From: an uncultured Collinsella sp.
GTDB lineage: Bacteria; Actinomycetota; Coriobacteriia; Coriobacteriales; Coriobacteriaceae
Direction of reading: 5' to 3'
Length of the DNA stretch: 27,579 nt
NCBI GenBank assembly: GCA_900550735.1
Contig: URTD01000008.1
Coordinates: 1 to 27,579, forward strand
Made by a program: the position numbers and the translations under genes. Every line of letters starts with the position of its first letter. Within the stretch, counting starts at the first letter, position 1. Positions 1 to 6,459 of this stretch are shown in pieces. The notes beneath the pieces were generated by a model. It had not been told where the DNA came from. It was given only the letters and a program-made list of their open reading frames with translations, and searched no databases.

Positions 1-165
1 GAGGGCACGGTCTGGGGCATCGACTCCTACGACCAGTGGGGCGTCGAGCTCGGCAAGCAGCTTGCCAAGCAGATTACCCCTGCCTTCCACGACGACGCCG
101 CCAAGGCCGAGCAGGACGCTTCGACTCAGGCGCTCATCGAGTTCTATCGCGCGCGCCGCAAGTAG
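1..165 (+). CDS. pgi: Glucose-6-phosphate isomerase, C-terminal end (5' end outside window)
   Basis: The last 54 codons of a gene that starts before the window, ending in TAG at 163-165. The fragment begins EGTVWGIDSYDQWGVELGKQ, which matches the conserved C-terminal signature of phosphoglucose isomerase (FDQWGVELGK in E. coli), including the lysine region of the active site. The cytoplasmic enzyme interconverts glucose-6-phosphate and fructose-6-phosphate in glycolysis. A strong hairpin 34 bases after the stop ends the transcript. The product of the deglycase at 10432-11400 is the substrate of this enzyme, but the two genes are 10 kb apart and not co-transcribed. The family call is secure; nothing can be said about the rest of the protein. 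Confidence 0.93.
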   Translation, partial: EGTVWGIDSYDQWGVELGKQLAKQITPAFHDDAAKAEQDASTQALIEFYRARRK

Positions 166-198
166 TCGCTGCTGTTAACGCATCGCGTCTTATAGTCA

Positions 199-233
199 GG
201 GGCCCGTATCCTATCGGATGCGGGCCCCTTTGC
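199..233 (+). terminator. Intrinsic terminator after pgi
   Basis: A 13-bp stem (199-211 with 216-228, one G-T pair) and a 4-base loop are followed by a short, interrupted T-rich stretch (TTTGC). It sits 34 bases after the pgi stop codon. The reverse strand lacks a T-tract, so it does not clearly serve the converging traG-like gene. Confidence 0.8.
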
Positions 234-306
234 TTTGCCGTGGTCCCGGGGCGCACGGCCTTTGTGGAATATCGCCGGGGCGCCGCGCGCTGCGAGAACC
301 CTGTGC

Positions 307-1611
307 CTAGATCTCGGCCTCCGCATGGCCTCGCTGCGCCTCGGGCAGCTCCCCGTAGAGCGGATGGTCTTCGAGCCTAAAGCGCTCGACCTGTTCGGGA
401 GTGCGACCGCGTACAAAGAGCCACGAGCGATCAATCGGCGTCGCCATGAGCGTACGGGGCAGCGCGTCGGCGCGGTCGGAAAACACCCGGGCACTCTCGG
501 GATCTTGGAACGCCAGCACCAGATGCGTGTCGCAGTTGCCCATGATGGAGCGTGCGCGTGCCTCGCCATAGAGCGCATCGAGCTGGTTGGTCGACTGCAG
601 CAGCAGCGTTGCCCAGATGTTGCGGCTTCGGATAATCGAGAGCACGTTGTCGATCTGGGGGATCTGCAGATTTGCGAAGTCATCGAGCATAAAGCGCACG
701 GGCACGGGCAGGCTGCCGTCGGGCTGCCTATCGGCCTCACGAATGAGGCCCATAAACGCCTGCGAAATAAAGAGGCCGGTCAGCGGATCGAGATTGCGGT
801 CAATATCGCTCACGGTTACAAACAGGGCGCAGGGGGTGTGTCCCATGGAAGCGAAGTCCACCTGATGGTACTCACGATAGAGCTGTGCCGCACCGTCGAA
901 TCCCAGACACATGACCTTTTCGGCAAGGATGCCGACGATGCTCGCGTGCATGCGCTCGGCATTTTGCGTAATGGCGTAGCGCCGCCATAGCGAGAGGGCA
1001 TAGCTTTGGGGGTCGGTCGTGATCAGGTCGTCAAACAATCGACCTGTGGCACCGTCCTGCAGGTGCTCGATCAGCTTGATGACCGAGCTGATCGTCTGCT
1101 CGTCGGCGGGTAACTGTTCGGTGACGTAGGCGATAAGACACGACAGCAGGTTTGCCGCCGCATGATCCCAAAAAGGCTGGTTGTTGTCCTCGATGGGGCA
1201 GATGGCCTTTGCCACCGAGAGGATGTCCTGCTGGTTGGGCCTGCCGTCCGCCTTGCGGCGAATGTGCCTCAGGGGGTTGTAGCCGCAGCGCTCGATGCCG
1301 GGCGCAAGGGCCGGGACGGTGTTGAGGTCGGCGAAGTTGAGACATTGCACGCGGTAACCGTGGGCTGCCAGCACGGGTCCCACTTCGCGACAGAGCGTGC
1401 CTTTGGTGTCGAGCACGATGTAGCTTGCGTTCATTTGCAGCAGGTTGGGCTTGAGGACGTTTCGGGTCTTGCCGGCTCCCGAGGGGCCGATCACAAGTGC
1501 ATTGTTGTTGAGTCCCGTTTGGCGGGTGTCGCAGGAAAGCGTTCGATCCTTGGCGAGGATGGTGGACGATGCGGACTCAGATGCGGCGAGACGGCTGGCG
1601 AGGTTAGACAT
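307..1611 (-). CDS. TraG/VirD4-type coupling ATPase, without membrane anchor
   Basis: A 434-residue P-loop ATPase of the type IV coupling protein family, which in conjugation pumps DNA and protein into a secretion channel. Visible motifs are Walker A GPSGAGKT (residues 42-49), VLDTKG (about 67-71), the Walker B segment FMLDDFANL (307-314), the RSRNIWATLLLQSTNQL sensor stretch, MGNCDTHL, and a C-terminal LEDHPLYGEL like the HPxY end of the family. The usual Walker B is LDEF; here Asp replaces the catalytic Glu. No N-terminal transmembrane pair is present, although typical relatives have one and are about 600 residues long. The start at 1611 follows AAGGAGG at good spacing; it overlaps the clpP-like stop by 8 bases (ATGTCTAA), implying translational coupling. 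No relaxase or other transfer gene is nearby. It could be a relic of an integrative element or a repurposed ATPase. Confidence 0.85.
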   Translation of the reverse strand: MSNLASRLAASESASSTILAKDRTLSCDTRQTGLNNNALVIGPSGAGKTRNVLKPNLLQMNASYIVLDTKGTLCREVGPVLAAHGYRVQCLNFADLNTVPALAPGIERCGYNPLRHIRRKADGRPNQQDILSVAKAICPIEDNNQPFWDHAAANLLSCLIAYVTEQLPADEQTISSVIKLIEHLQDGATGRLFDDLITTDPQSYALSLWRRYAITQNAERMHASIVGILAEKVMCLGFDGAAQLYREYHQVDFASMGHTPCALFVTVSDIDRNLDPLTGLFISQAFMGLIREADRQPDGSLPVPVRFMLDDFANLQIPQIDNVLSIIRSRNIWATLLLQSTNQLDALYGEARARSIMGNCDTHLVLAFQDPESARVFSDRADALPRTLMATPIDRSWLFVRGRTPEQVERFRLEDHPLYGELPEAQRGHAEAEI

Positions 1612-2221
1612 GGGCGACCTCCTTGGTGGTCGAGAGGATTTCGTGGGCAAAGCCGAGCTCGACGGCGCGCTCGGCCGAAAGGTAGGTGTCTTTTGCAGTG
1701 AGGGACTGGATGCGCTTGGGCGTGAGGCCGCTGCGGTCCGAGAGGATTTGCGTGAGGGTCTTGCGGGTCTGCATGAGACGCCGGCTGGTTTCCTGCAGCG
1801 CAAGTGCCGAGCCGCCTGCCCCCTGGGGGATCAGCGGGTCGTGAATCATGAGCTCTGCATGGGGCGCCATACGGCGATCGTCGCCGCCCATAAAGATCAC
1901 GGCGCCCATGGACGCGGCGAATTCCAGGCAGACGGTGCGGATGGGGCACGATGCGAGGCGCATGGCGTCATAGATCGCAAGGCCCGATCGCACGCTTCCG
2001 CCGGCGCTGGCGACAAATATGGTGATGGGGCGGCTGGGGTCGGTGGCATCGAGCAGGCGGATCTGCTGGCATAGGTCGTGGGCCATCGGGGTTTCGATGT
2101 TTCCCATGACGGAGAGCTCGCGACGGGCGAGCATCTCATCGTAAATGCTGGTGAGCGTGATGCCTCGGGCGGATTCACGCATGGTGAGGGGGCTGATGAT
2201 GGGGGAATGATTGGTGTCCAT
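1604..2221 (-). CDS. ClpP-family serine protease
   Basis: A 205-residue protein with the ClpP fold and full catalytic triad: Ser104 in FAASMGA, His127 in LMIHDPL, and Asp178 in AKDTYLSAERAVELG. The segment SAGGSVRSGLAIYDAM (about 72-87) matches the ClpP oxyanion and first-helix region. ClpP forms tetradecameric barrels that degrade unfolded proteins delivered by AAA+ unfoldases such as ClpX or ClpC. It is unlikely to be the housekeeping copy, because no clpX is adjacent and it lies between an unknown gene and a TraG-like ATPase. The start at 2221 follows AGGAG. Its stop overlaps the start of the traG-like gene by 8 bases, while the gap to the upstream gene is 63 bases. The partner unfoldase is unknown; the adjacent ATPase is a speculative candidate. 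Confidence 0.9.
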   Translation of the reverse strand: MDTNHSPIISPLTMRESARGITLTSIYDEMLARRELSVMGNIETPMAHDLCQQIRLLDATDPSRPITIFVASAGGSVRSGLAIYDAMRLASCPIRTVCLEFAASMGAVIFMGGDDRRMAPHAELMIHDPLIPQGAGGSALALQETSRRLMQTRKTLTQILSDRSGLTPKRIQSLTAKDTYLSAERAVELGFAHEILSTTKEVAHV

Positions 2222-2284
2222 GAGGACTCCTTTCTGTTGGTTGTGTTGTGGAATAGGATTGTTGCCCGCGGAGGGGCTGGCGGG

Positions 2285-3175
2285 CTACAGGGTTCGTCCG
2301 AGCCTGAGATCGAGCTCGGTTGTGGGGCAGGCTGCCTGTTCGTGCGGCTCGCAAGCGCCAAGGGCTCCAAAGCGATAGAGCGTTGCGGCGGGCGTGGTGT
2401 AGGGGAGCCGCAGCTGATGCTCGACAGGGGCACATCCGTCATTTTTGTAATGAGCCGCGTAGTACTGCGCGATGCTGGCGTTCATCTCGCTGCCATTGCG
2501 ATGGCGCTCAAACTGGCGTCTGCAGGTCTCGATGATCTTTGCTACCGACTTGGGTGCCGTCGCGGGAACAAGGGCGAGATAGCCCTCAAATAGCTCGTTG
2601 ATGCTCAGGAGGCACAGCAGGTCGATCAGCGTCCTTATGGCTGCTCCCTCGGCAGAAAAATGCGCGGTCATGCGGTTATATCGGTTGCGGTCGACGATGG
2701 CCGCATAGGGTCTTGGAGTTTTCTGCCCTGTGGTCCCGGGCTTTTGCCGCGCCTGTGTATTGAGCTCGACGTTGCAGCGCTTGAGGCCGTCCAACGGAAG
2801 GAACAGTGCGGTGCGCAGGGTGTTCCGCTTGCTTTCGAGTTCATGACGCTCGTCGGGTTCCCATTCGAGCTTGAGTTTCGCGTCGAGCGCCGTAAGCATA
2901 TGGGCTAGGCAGCCTACGGTAAGAACGTACGAATCGTTGTCGCGTTTTGGGGCATAGGGGTCTGTCAGCTTGTGAATGTCGGGGTCGCCCATGATCTTTG
3001 TACAGCGCTTCAGCAGTTGAGGGTGGTCGGCCAAGATCGTCGCGAGCGGTAGCGACGCGTAGTTCTTGATGGTCGCGGCGGCAAAGGCGGCGTCATATTC
3101 GTTTGCATATGCTCGCTCAATGCGGGCATCCAGAATGCTTTTCTTATCGCCGTCTTCAGCGTGGTGGTTTGTCAT
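2285..3175 (-). CDS. Unrecognised protein, first gene of the clpP/traG-like operon
   Basis: A 296-residue protein that I do not recognise. It is mixed-charge and mostly helical in appearance, rich in Arg, Glu and Ala, with no signal peptide, transmembrane segment or obvious catalytic motif. Segments such as IRTLIDLLCLLSINELFEGYL look like amphipathic or buried helices. Cysteines occur singly, with no zinc-binding CxxC pattern. The ATG at 3175 is preceded by GGAG at about 6 bases and is preferred. The frame stays open to an ATG at 3331, but that start has no ribosome-binding site and the added stretch is a His/Gln/Asn-rich run with repeated HITH units. It lies 63 bases upstream of the clpP-like gene on the same strand, so the three genes probably share a transcript. 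Confidence 0.75.
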   Translation of the reverse strand: MTNHHAEDGDKKSILDARIERAYANEYDAAFAAATIKNYASLPLATILADHPQLLKRCTKIMGDPDIHKLTDPYAPKRDNDSYVLTVGCLAHMLTALDAKLKLEWEPDERHELESKRNTLRTALFLPLDGLKRCNVELNTQARQKPGTTGQKTPRPYAAIVDRNRYNRMTAHFSAEGAAIRTLIDLLCLLSINELFEGYLALVPATAPKSVAKIIETCRRQFERHRNGSEMNASIAQYYAAHYKNDGCAPVEHQLRLPYTTPAATLYRFGALGACEPHEQAACPTTELDLRLGRTL

Positions 3176-3493
3176 AGCTTCTCCAATCGGTTGATGTTCG
3201 TGCTGTTTGTTGATGTGTTGGTTGTCGTGAGTGATGTGCTTGCCGTGGGTGATGTGCTGACGTTGGGGTGCTATGCGGTTTTCAATGAGCCCGTGAGGCA
3301 GTTGCTGCAGGGGCGGGATGGAACGGCCCATGCAAGGCGGAAGGCATCGTGCTCAAAATCGAGACAGCAATGCCCTGGGCGCCTCACATGTGGCAGTTAC
3401 CTCATTAAGTTGTCATTGCGTTTGGGGTTGTACTTTGCCGATCTTCCTTCTCTTACACGCTGAAAACTGAAACTGAATATGCTCGATCAAACG

Positions 3494-3513
3494 ATGACCA
3501 CCAGAGCGGTCAT
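3494..3513. promoter_or_regulatory. Inverted repeat, possible operator of the clpP/traG-like operon
   Basis: ATGACC at 3494-3499 and its reverse complement GGTCAT at 3508-3513 are separated by 8 bases. On the minus strand it covers the expected transcription start of the promoter at 3518-3546, a typical position for a repressor site. No regulator gene for it is visible next to the operon. Confidence 0.35.
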
Positions 3514-3517
3514 TTTT

Positions 3518-3546
3518 AAAGTACGTTCGTTTTGCTGATTTGACAA
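3518..3546 (-). promoter_or_regulatory. Candidate promoter for the minus-strand three-gene operon
   Basis: On the minus strand TTGTCA (plus positions 3541-3546) and TACTTT (3518-3523) are separated by 17 bases. The -35 is close to consensus and the -10 moderate. The start point would be near 3511, about 335 bases before the first start codon. Confidence 0.4.
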
Positions 3547-3630
3547 GACTAATTTTGAAATTTCTTTTCTACGGGATGAAACGAGGTTCGTGGAACGGTC
3601 GTGCTTGGCGTCGCCAGCTTTGCATGTGGT

Positions 3631-3690
3631 GGCTCAGCGTTTGACTGGAACGGTTGAGCCCCGAGATGGCGTCCCGTTCATGTTCGGGAC
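3631..3690 (+). promoter_or_regulatory. Two hairpins upstream of the HAD gene
   Basis: Hairpin one: GGCTCA (3631-3636) pairs with TGAGCC (3655-3660), extended inward by CGTT/AACG. Hairpin two: GTCCCG (3671-3676) pairs with CGGGAC (3685-3690), followed 9 bases later by a T5 run. The bases around 3659-3663 (CCCGA) could instead pair with TCGGG at 3684-3688, an alternative fold that excludes hairpin two. No riboswitch class is recognised. Confidence 0.3.
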
Positions 3691-3780
3691 AATATGACTT
3701 TTTACCTGTTGCAGACAGAGCCGCCGTGGGTGTTCTGTATGATGGCTCAGACAAGGTTGTTCAATGACAGGGAGGCATAT

Positions 3781-4623
3781 ATGGCAATCAAAGCCATCGC
3801 AATGGATATCGACGGTACGCTCACCAACGACCAAAAGGTCATCAGCCCGCGTACGCGCGAGAAGCTGCTCGCGGCGCAGGAGTCGGGAATTAAGCTCATC
3901 TTGGCTTCGGGTCGTCCCGCATGGGGGCTGCACGCCTTGGCGCAGGAGCTCGACCTTCAAAACCATGACGGTCTTCTAGTTGCCTTTAATGGCGCGCATG
4001 TGGTCGACGCTCAGACCGATGAGGTCCTTTTTGACCAGGCCATGCCGGCTGACGAGCTGCATCGCCTGATTGATCACCTGCGTAATTTTGACGTGATCCC
4101 TATGATTTCGCTCGGTCGTAATCTGCACATCGAGGATTCGTACCATTGCATGATCACGCTGCCTGACGACTCGCAGAAGAATATCGTCAAGTATGAGCGC
4201 GATGCGTGCGATCTTAAGATTCGCGAGGTCGAGAGCTTGCATGAGGTTGTGGACGCTTATCCCGTGGACAAGCTGCTGACGGCGGGCGATCCGGCCTACC
4301 TGCAGGCGCATTACGAGGAGATGTATGCGCCCTTTAAGCAGACGCTTTCGGGCATGTTTACGGCCGACTGGTACTTTGAGTACACGGCGCCCGGTATCGA
4401 CAAGGCCCGTGCGCTCGAGGGTACCCTGCCCAAGCTCGGCATCGATGCCAGCGATGTCGTATCGTTTGGCGACGGCCAGAACGACAAGTCCATGATTGAG
4501 TGGGCCGGCACCGGTGTTGCCATGGGCAACGCCGTCGATGAGGTTAAGGCTGTGGCCCAGATGGTGACCGCCAATAACAACGAAGATGGTATTGCGGTGG
4601 CGCTGGATAAGCTGCTGGGCTAG
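3781..4623 (+). CDS. Cof-type HAD-superfamily phosphatase
   Basis: A 280-residue cytoplasmic hydrolase of the HAD superfamily, Cof (type IIB cap) subgroup, whose members dephosphorylate sugar phosphates, flavin mononucleotide and similar metabolites. Motif I is AMDIDGTLT with the nucleophile Asp9 and acid/base Asp11; motif II is LILASGR; a lysine in VDKLL fits motif III; motif IV is FGDGQNDKSM. Length and order are typical for the family. The ATG at 3781 follows AGGGAGG at 6 bases; an in-frame ATG at 3694 has no such site and would add a stretch foreign to the family. A terminator follows at 4647. The substrate cannot be predicted from sequence. Confidence 0.9.
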   Translation: MAIKAIAMDIDGTLTNDQKVISPRTREKLLAAQESGIKLILASGRPAWGLHALAQELDLQNHDGLLVAFNGAHVVDAQTDEVLFDQAMPADELHRLIDHLRNFDVIPMISLGRNLHIEDSYHCMITLPDDSQKNIVKYERDACDLKIREVESLHEVVDAYPVDKLLTAGDPAYLQAHYEEMYAPFKQTLSGMFTADWYFEYTAPGIDKARALEGTLPKLGIDASDVVSFGDGQNDKSMIEWAGTGVAMGNAVDEVKAVAQMVTANNNEDGIAVALDKLLG

Positions 4624-4646
4624 AATCGCCGATTAATGCATGATTC

Positions 4647-4672
4647 GGGCGCCTGCTCGCGGGCGTCCTTTT
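4647..4672 (+). terminator. Intrinsic terminator between the two HAD genes
   Basis: A stem of about 9 bp (4647-4655 with 4660-4668, two G-T pairs) with a very short loop is followed by TTTT (4669-4672). It ends the Cof-type gene and lies only 15 bases before the GTG start of the next gene. Confidence 0.75.
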
Positions 4673-4687
4673 GTTAGGGAGGGTGCC

Positions 4688-5347
4688 GTGTCCGCATTTC
4701 CGTTCGACGCCGTTATCTTTGACATGGACGGCGTCATTGTCGATACCGAGTATTACTACTTGGGCGAGACTGCCGCGTTTGCCAAGGAGCTGGGGCTTAA
4801 TCTGACTCAAGAGGAGTTGAATGGGCAGGTCGGTACCTCCCATCAGTTCTTCCTGCATATGCTGGTCGATTGGTTTGAGCGCGCCGGTAAGGGGCATTTC
4901 ACTGGCGAGGAAGCGTTGGCCCGTTGGGACGAGTGGGCGCATAAACGTCCGCGCGACTATCAGGCTTTGATTAACCCAGGCGCCGTGGATACGATTCGAG
5001 AGCTGCCGCGCCGTGGCGTTCGCGTGGCGCTTGCCAGCTCGTCTCCCATGGTTAGCATCGAGGAAGTGCTCAACGCATGCGGGCTGTCGGATGCCTTTGA
5101 GTATGTGGTGAGCGGCGAGCAGTTTAAGGAGAGCAAGCCCGAGCCCGACATCTACCTGCATGCGCTGGATCTGCTGGGGCTGCCCGCGAATCGCTGCTGC
5201 TGCGTTGAGGATTCCGTTCCGGGCATTACCGCGGGTAAGCGAGCCGGCTTGACAGTCATTGCCAAGCGCGAGGAGCGCTTTGGATTTAGCCAGGATGCCG
5301 CGGACAAGATTATCGACCAGCTGCCGGAGCTGCTCACGCTTTCTTAG
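4688..5347 (+). CDS. HAD-superfamily hydrolase, beta-phosphoglucomutase-like
   Basis: A 219-residue HAD protein of the subfamily IA / beta-phosphoglucomutase type. Motif I is FDMDGVIVDTE with Asp12 and Asp14; a helical cap follows (about 20-85); motif II is LASSSP; motif III Lys lies in KESKPEPDIY; motif IV is VEDSVPGITAGKRAGL. Members either isomerise beta-glucose-1-phosphate or dephosphorylate small sugar phosphates. The GTG at 4688 is taken as start because GGGAGG precedes it at 6 bases; an upstream in-frame ATG at 4640 lies inside the terminator hairpin region. No maltose phosphorylase or similar gene is adjacent to favour the mutase role. The family is certain and the reaction is open. 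Confidence 0.88.
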   Translation: MSAFPFDAVIFDMDGVIVDTEYYYLGETAAFAKELGLNLTQEELNGQVGTSHQFFLHMLVDWFERAGKGHFTGEEALARWDEWAHKRPRDYQALINPGAVDTIRELPRRGVRVALASSSPMVSIEEVLNACGLSDAFEYVVSGEQFKESKPEPDIYLHALDLLGLPANRCCCVEDSVPGITAGKRAGLTVIAKREERFGFSQDAADKIIDQLPELLTLS

Positions 5348-5348
5348 G

Positions 5349-5370
5349 AGCGCGGTAGTTGCGCGTTTTT
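5349..5370 (+). terminator. Short intrinsic terminator after the beta-PGM-like gene
   Basis: A 6-bp stem (5349-5354 with 5362-5367, one G-T pair) with its 3' end running into TTTTT (5366-5370), directly after the stop codon. The stem is short, so termination may be partial. Confidence 0.5.
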
Positions 5371-5412
5371 CGGGTCAGATGAGTAAATACCCGACATTTT
5401 GGTGCGGCAGCA

Positions 5413-5427
5413 AGCATACTTAATGCT
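5413..5427. promoter_or_regulatory. Inverted repeat upstream of gntR, possible operator
   Basis: AGCAT and ATGCT, separated by 5 bases, sit in the probable promoter region of the regulator gene, about 70 bases before its start. A second repeat with the same 5-5-5 spacing lies at 6399-6413 downstream of the transporter promoter. The base sequences differ, so a common regulator is only a guess. Confidence 0.25.
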
Positions 5428-5430
5428 AAT

Positions 5431-5470
5431 GCGGGCTTAAGGGCTTGCTGAATGCCCTTGGGCCCGCTTT
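5431..5470 (+). terminator. Hairpin in the leader of the GntR gene
   Basis: A two-part stem: GCGGGC (5431-5436) with GCCCGC (5462-5467), and AAGGGC (5439-5444) with GCCCTT (5454-5459), joined by small internal loops and followed by TTT. It ends 27 bases before the gntR start. It may be a second terminator for the upstream gene or a leader hairpin of gntR. Confidence 0.5.
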
Positions 5471-5497
5471 AGACTTAATTGTGCTGGGAGAGGGTAT

Positions 5498-6241
5498 ATG
5501 CCACCGACTGAAGGGCTAACTGACGGTAAAGCAGCGATACCGCTGTACCAACAGGTTATCGATATCATTAAAAACGAAATTAACTCCGGTGCCTACAAGG
5601 CGGGCGCGCGGATACCCAACGAATTCGAATTGGCTGAGAGCTATAAAGTTGGCCGCGTTACCGTGCGACGCGCTATTGAGGAGCTCGTCCAGCAGGGCTA
5701 TCTAACGAAGCGGCAGGGGAAAGGCACGTTTGTCAATGCCCCCAAGCTTAAGCGCATGATTCGCCAGAAGGATGACGTTCAGAGCTTTTCGGACGCATGC
5801 CGCGTTAACGGAATGGAGGCGGGGGCGTGTGTCATTTCGAGAAAGATACTGCCGGCGGATTCCACCGAAGCGCAGTTCTTTGGTGTTCCCGTTGGAACTG
5901 ACTTGATTTGCGTTGAGCGCGTGCGCGCTGCCGATGGCGTCCCTGTCATGCTCGAGAACAACATATATGTTTACGAGGACAACGCCTATCTATCAACGGC
6001 ACCTCTATCTAACCAATCCATTTTTGAGTTCGTGCGTAACCGGACGGGCCGCACGCCCGCGTTTACCGACCCGTGCACGCTCGAGATCGCGTGCGCGTCG
6101 CCCGAGGTCGCTCGACTGTTGGCGGTTCCCGTTGGCGAACCCTTGTTTTATATGGAAGCCTTCTTTTTCGATGAGCAGCGGCGGCCGTTTATCATCGGTC
6201 GTCAGCGGATCGTTGGGTCTCGCTACGTTTTTGACATCTAG
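5498..6241 (+). CDS. GntR-family regulator with UTRA ligand domain (FrlR-like)
   Basis: A 247-residue transcription factor. Residues about 10-75 form a GntR winged helix-turn-helix, with PLYQQVIDIIKNEI, RIPNEFELAESYKVGRVTVR and a wing of RQGKGTFV. Residues about 90-245 form a UTRA (HutC-type) ligand domain. UTRA regulators of sugar-amine operons bind a phosphorylated or free substrate and release the promoter; E. coli FrlR and Salmonella FraR belong to the same group. It is the first gene before the transporter and frl-like genes on the same strand, with its own terminator at 6259, so it is probably the local repressor. The start at 5498 follows GGGAGAGG. The regulatory target is inferred from position only. 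Confidence 0.88.
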   Translation: MPPTEGLTDGKAAIPLYQQVIDIIKNEINSGAYKAGARIPNEFELAESYKVGRVTVRRAIEELVQQGYLTKRQGKGTFVNAPKLKRMIRQKDDVQSFSDACRVNGMEAGACVISRKILPADSTEAQFFGVPVGTDLICVERVRAADGVPVMLENNIYVYEDNAYLSTAPLSNQSIFEFVRNRTGRTPAFTDPCTLEIACASPEVARLLAVPVGEPLFYMEAFFFDEQRRPFIIGRQRIVGSRYVFDI

Positions 6242-6258
6242 GACATTGCGAATGGAGG

Positions 6259-6287
6259 CGCCCGGTGGATCATCTCACCGGGCGTTT
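6259..6287 (+). terminator. Intrinsic terminator after the GntR gene
   Basis: A perfect 9-bp GC-rich stem (6259-6267 with 6276-6284), an 8-base loop and a short T-run (TTTCC). It separates the regulator from the catabolic operon. Confidence 0.75.
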
Positions 6288-6351
6288 CCATACCGTTCAC
6301 GGCGCGAACGCAACCGTTCAGCCGCGTCGCGGCAATCAGTTTGAAATTATC

Positions 6352-6380
6352 TTGATGAAGGAAAAAGCTGCTGGTAATCT
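6352..6380 (+). promoter_or_regulatory. Candidate promoter of the catabolic operon
   Basis: TTGATG (6352-6357), a 17-base spacer, and TAATCT (6375-6380) with a TG one base before the -10 (extended -10). The start point would be near 6387, giving a leader of about 73 bases before the transporter ATG. Confidence 0.5.
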
Positions 6381-6398
6381 ATGGGACGTCATAGAACG

Positions 6399-6413
6399 TT
6401 TGCATTGTGCAAA
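6399..6413. promoter_or_regulatory. Inverted repeat just after the transcription start, possible operator
   Basis: TTTGCATTGTGCAAA: 5-bp arms around a 5-base centre, at about +12 to +26 of the promoter at 6352-6380. This is a good position for the GntR/UTRA repressor encoded upstream. The assignment to that regulator is inferred from location. Confidence 0.35.
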
Positions 6414-6459
6414 TGTTGAAGCGAGATGCGATGCAGCCTCGAGTTCTTTGGAGGTATCT

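Larger units (their letters stand above)
3176..3780 (+). other. Divergent intergenic region between the clpP/traG-like operon and the HAD gene
   Basis: About 600 bases with no credible gene. The left part (3180-3260) is GT-rich with short repeats of GTGATGTGCT. The middle (3400-3580) is clearly more AT-rich than the rest of the window and holds a minus-strand promoter candidate with an inverted repeat at its start point, plus a plus-strand TTGACA at 3540-3545 without a good -10. The right part (3631-3690) holds two hairpins ahead of the HAD gene. If the minus-strand promoter is right, the operon has an untranslated leader of about 335 bases. Confidence 0.5.

Noticed and set aside
3176..3331. 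52-residue N-terminal extension of the gene at 2285-3175
   Set aside because: No binding site before the ATG at 3331 and a His/Gln/Asn-rich, repeat-like sequence, while the ATG at 3175 has GGAG at good spacing.
3738..3743. TATGAT as -10 box of the HAD gene
   Set aside because: The nearest -35-like sequence (TTGCAG, 3709-3714) is 23 bases away, too far for a standard promoter.
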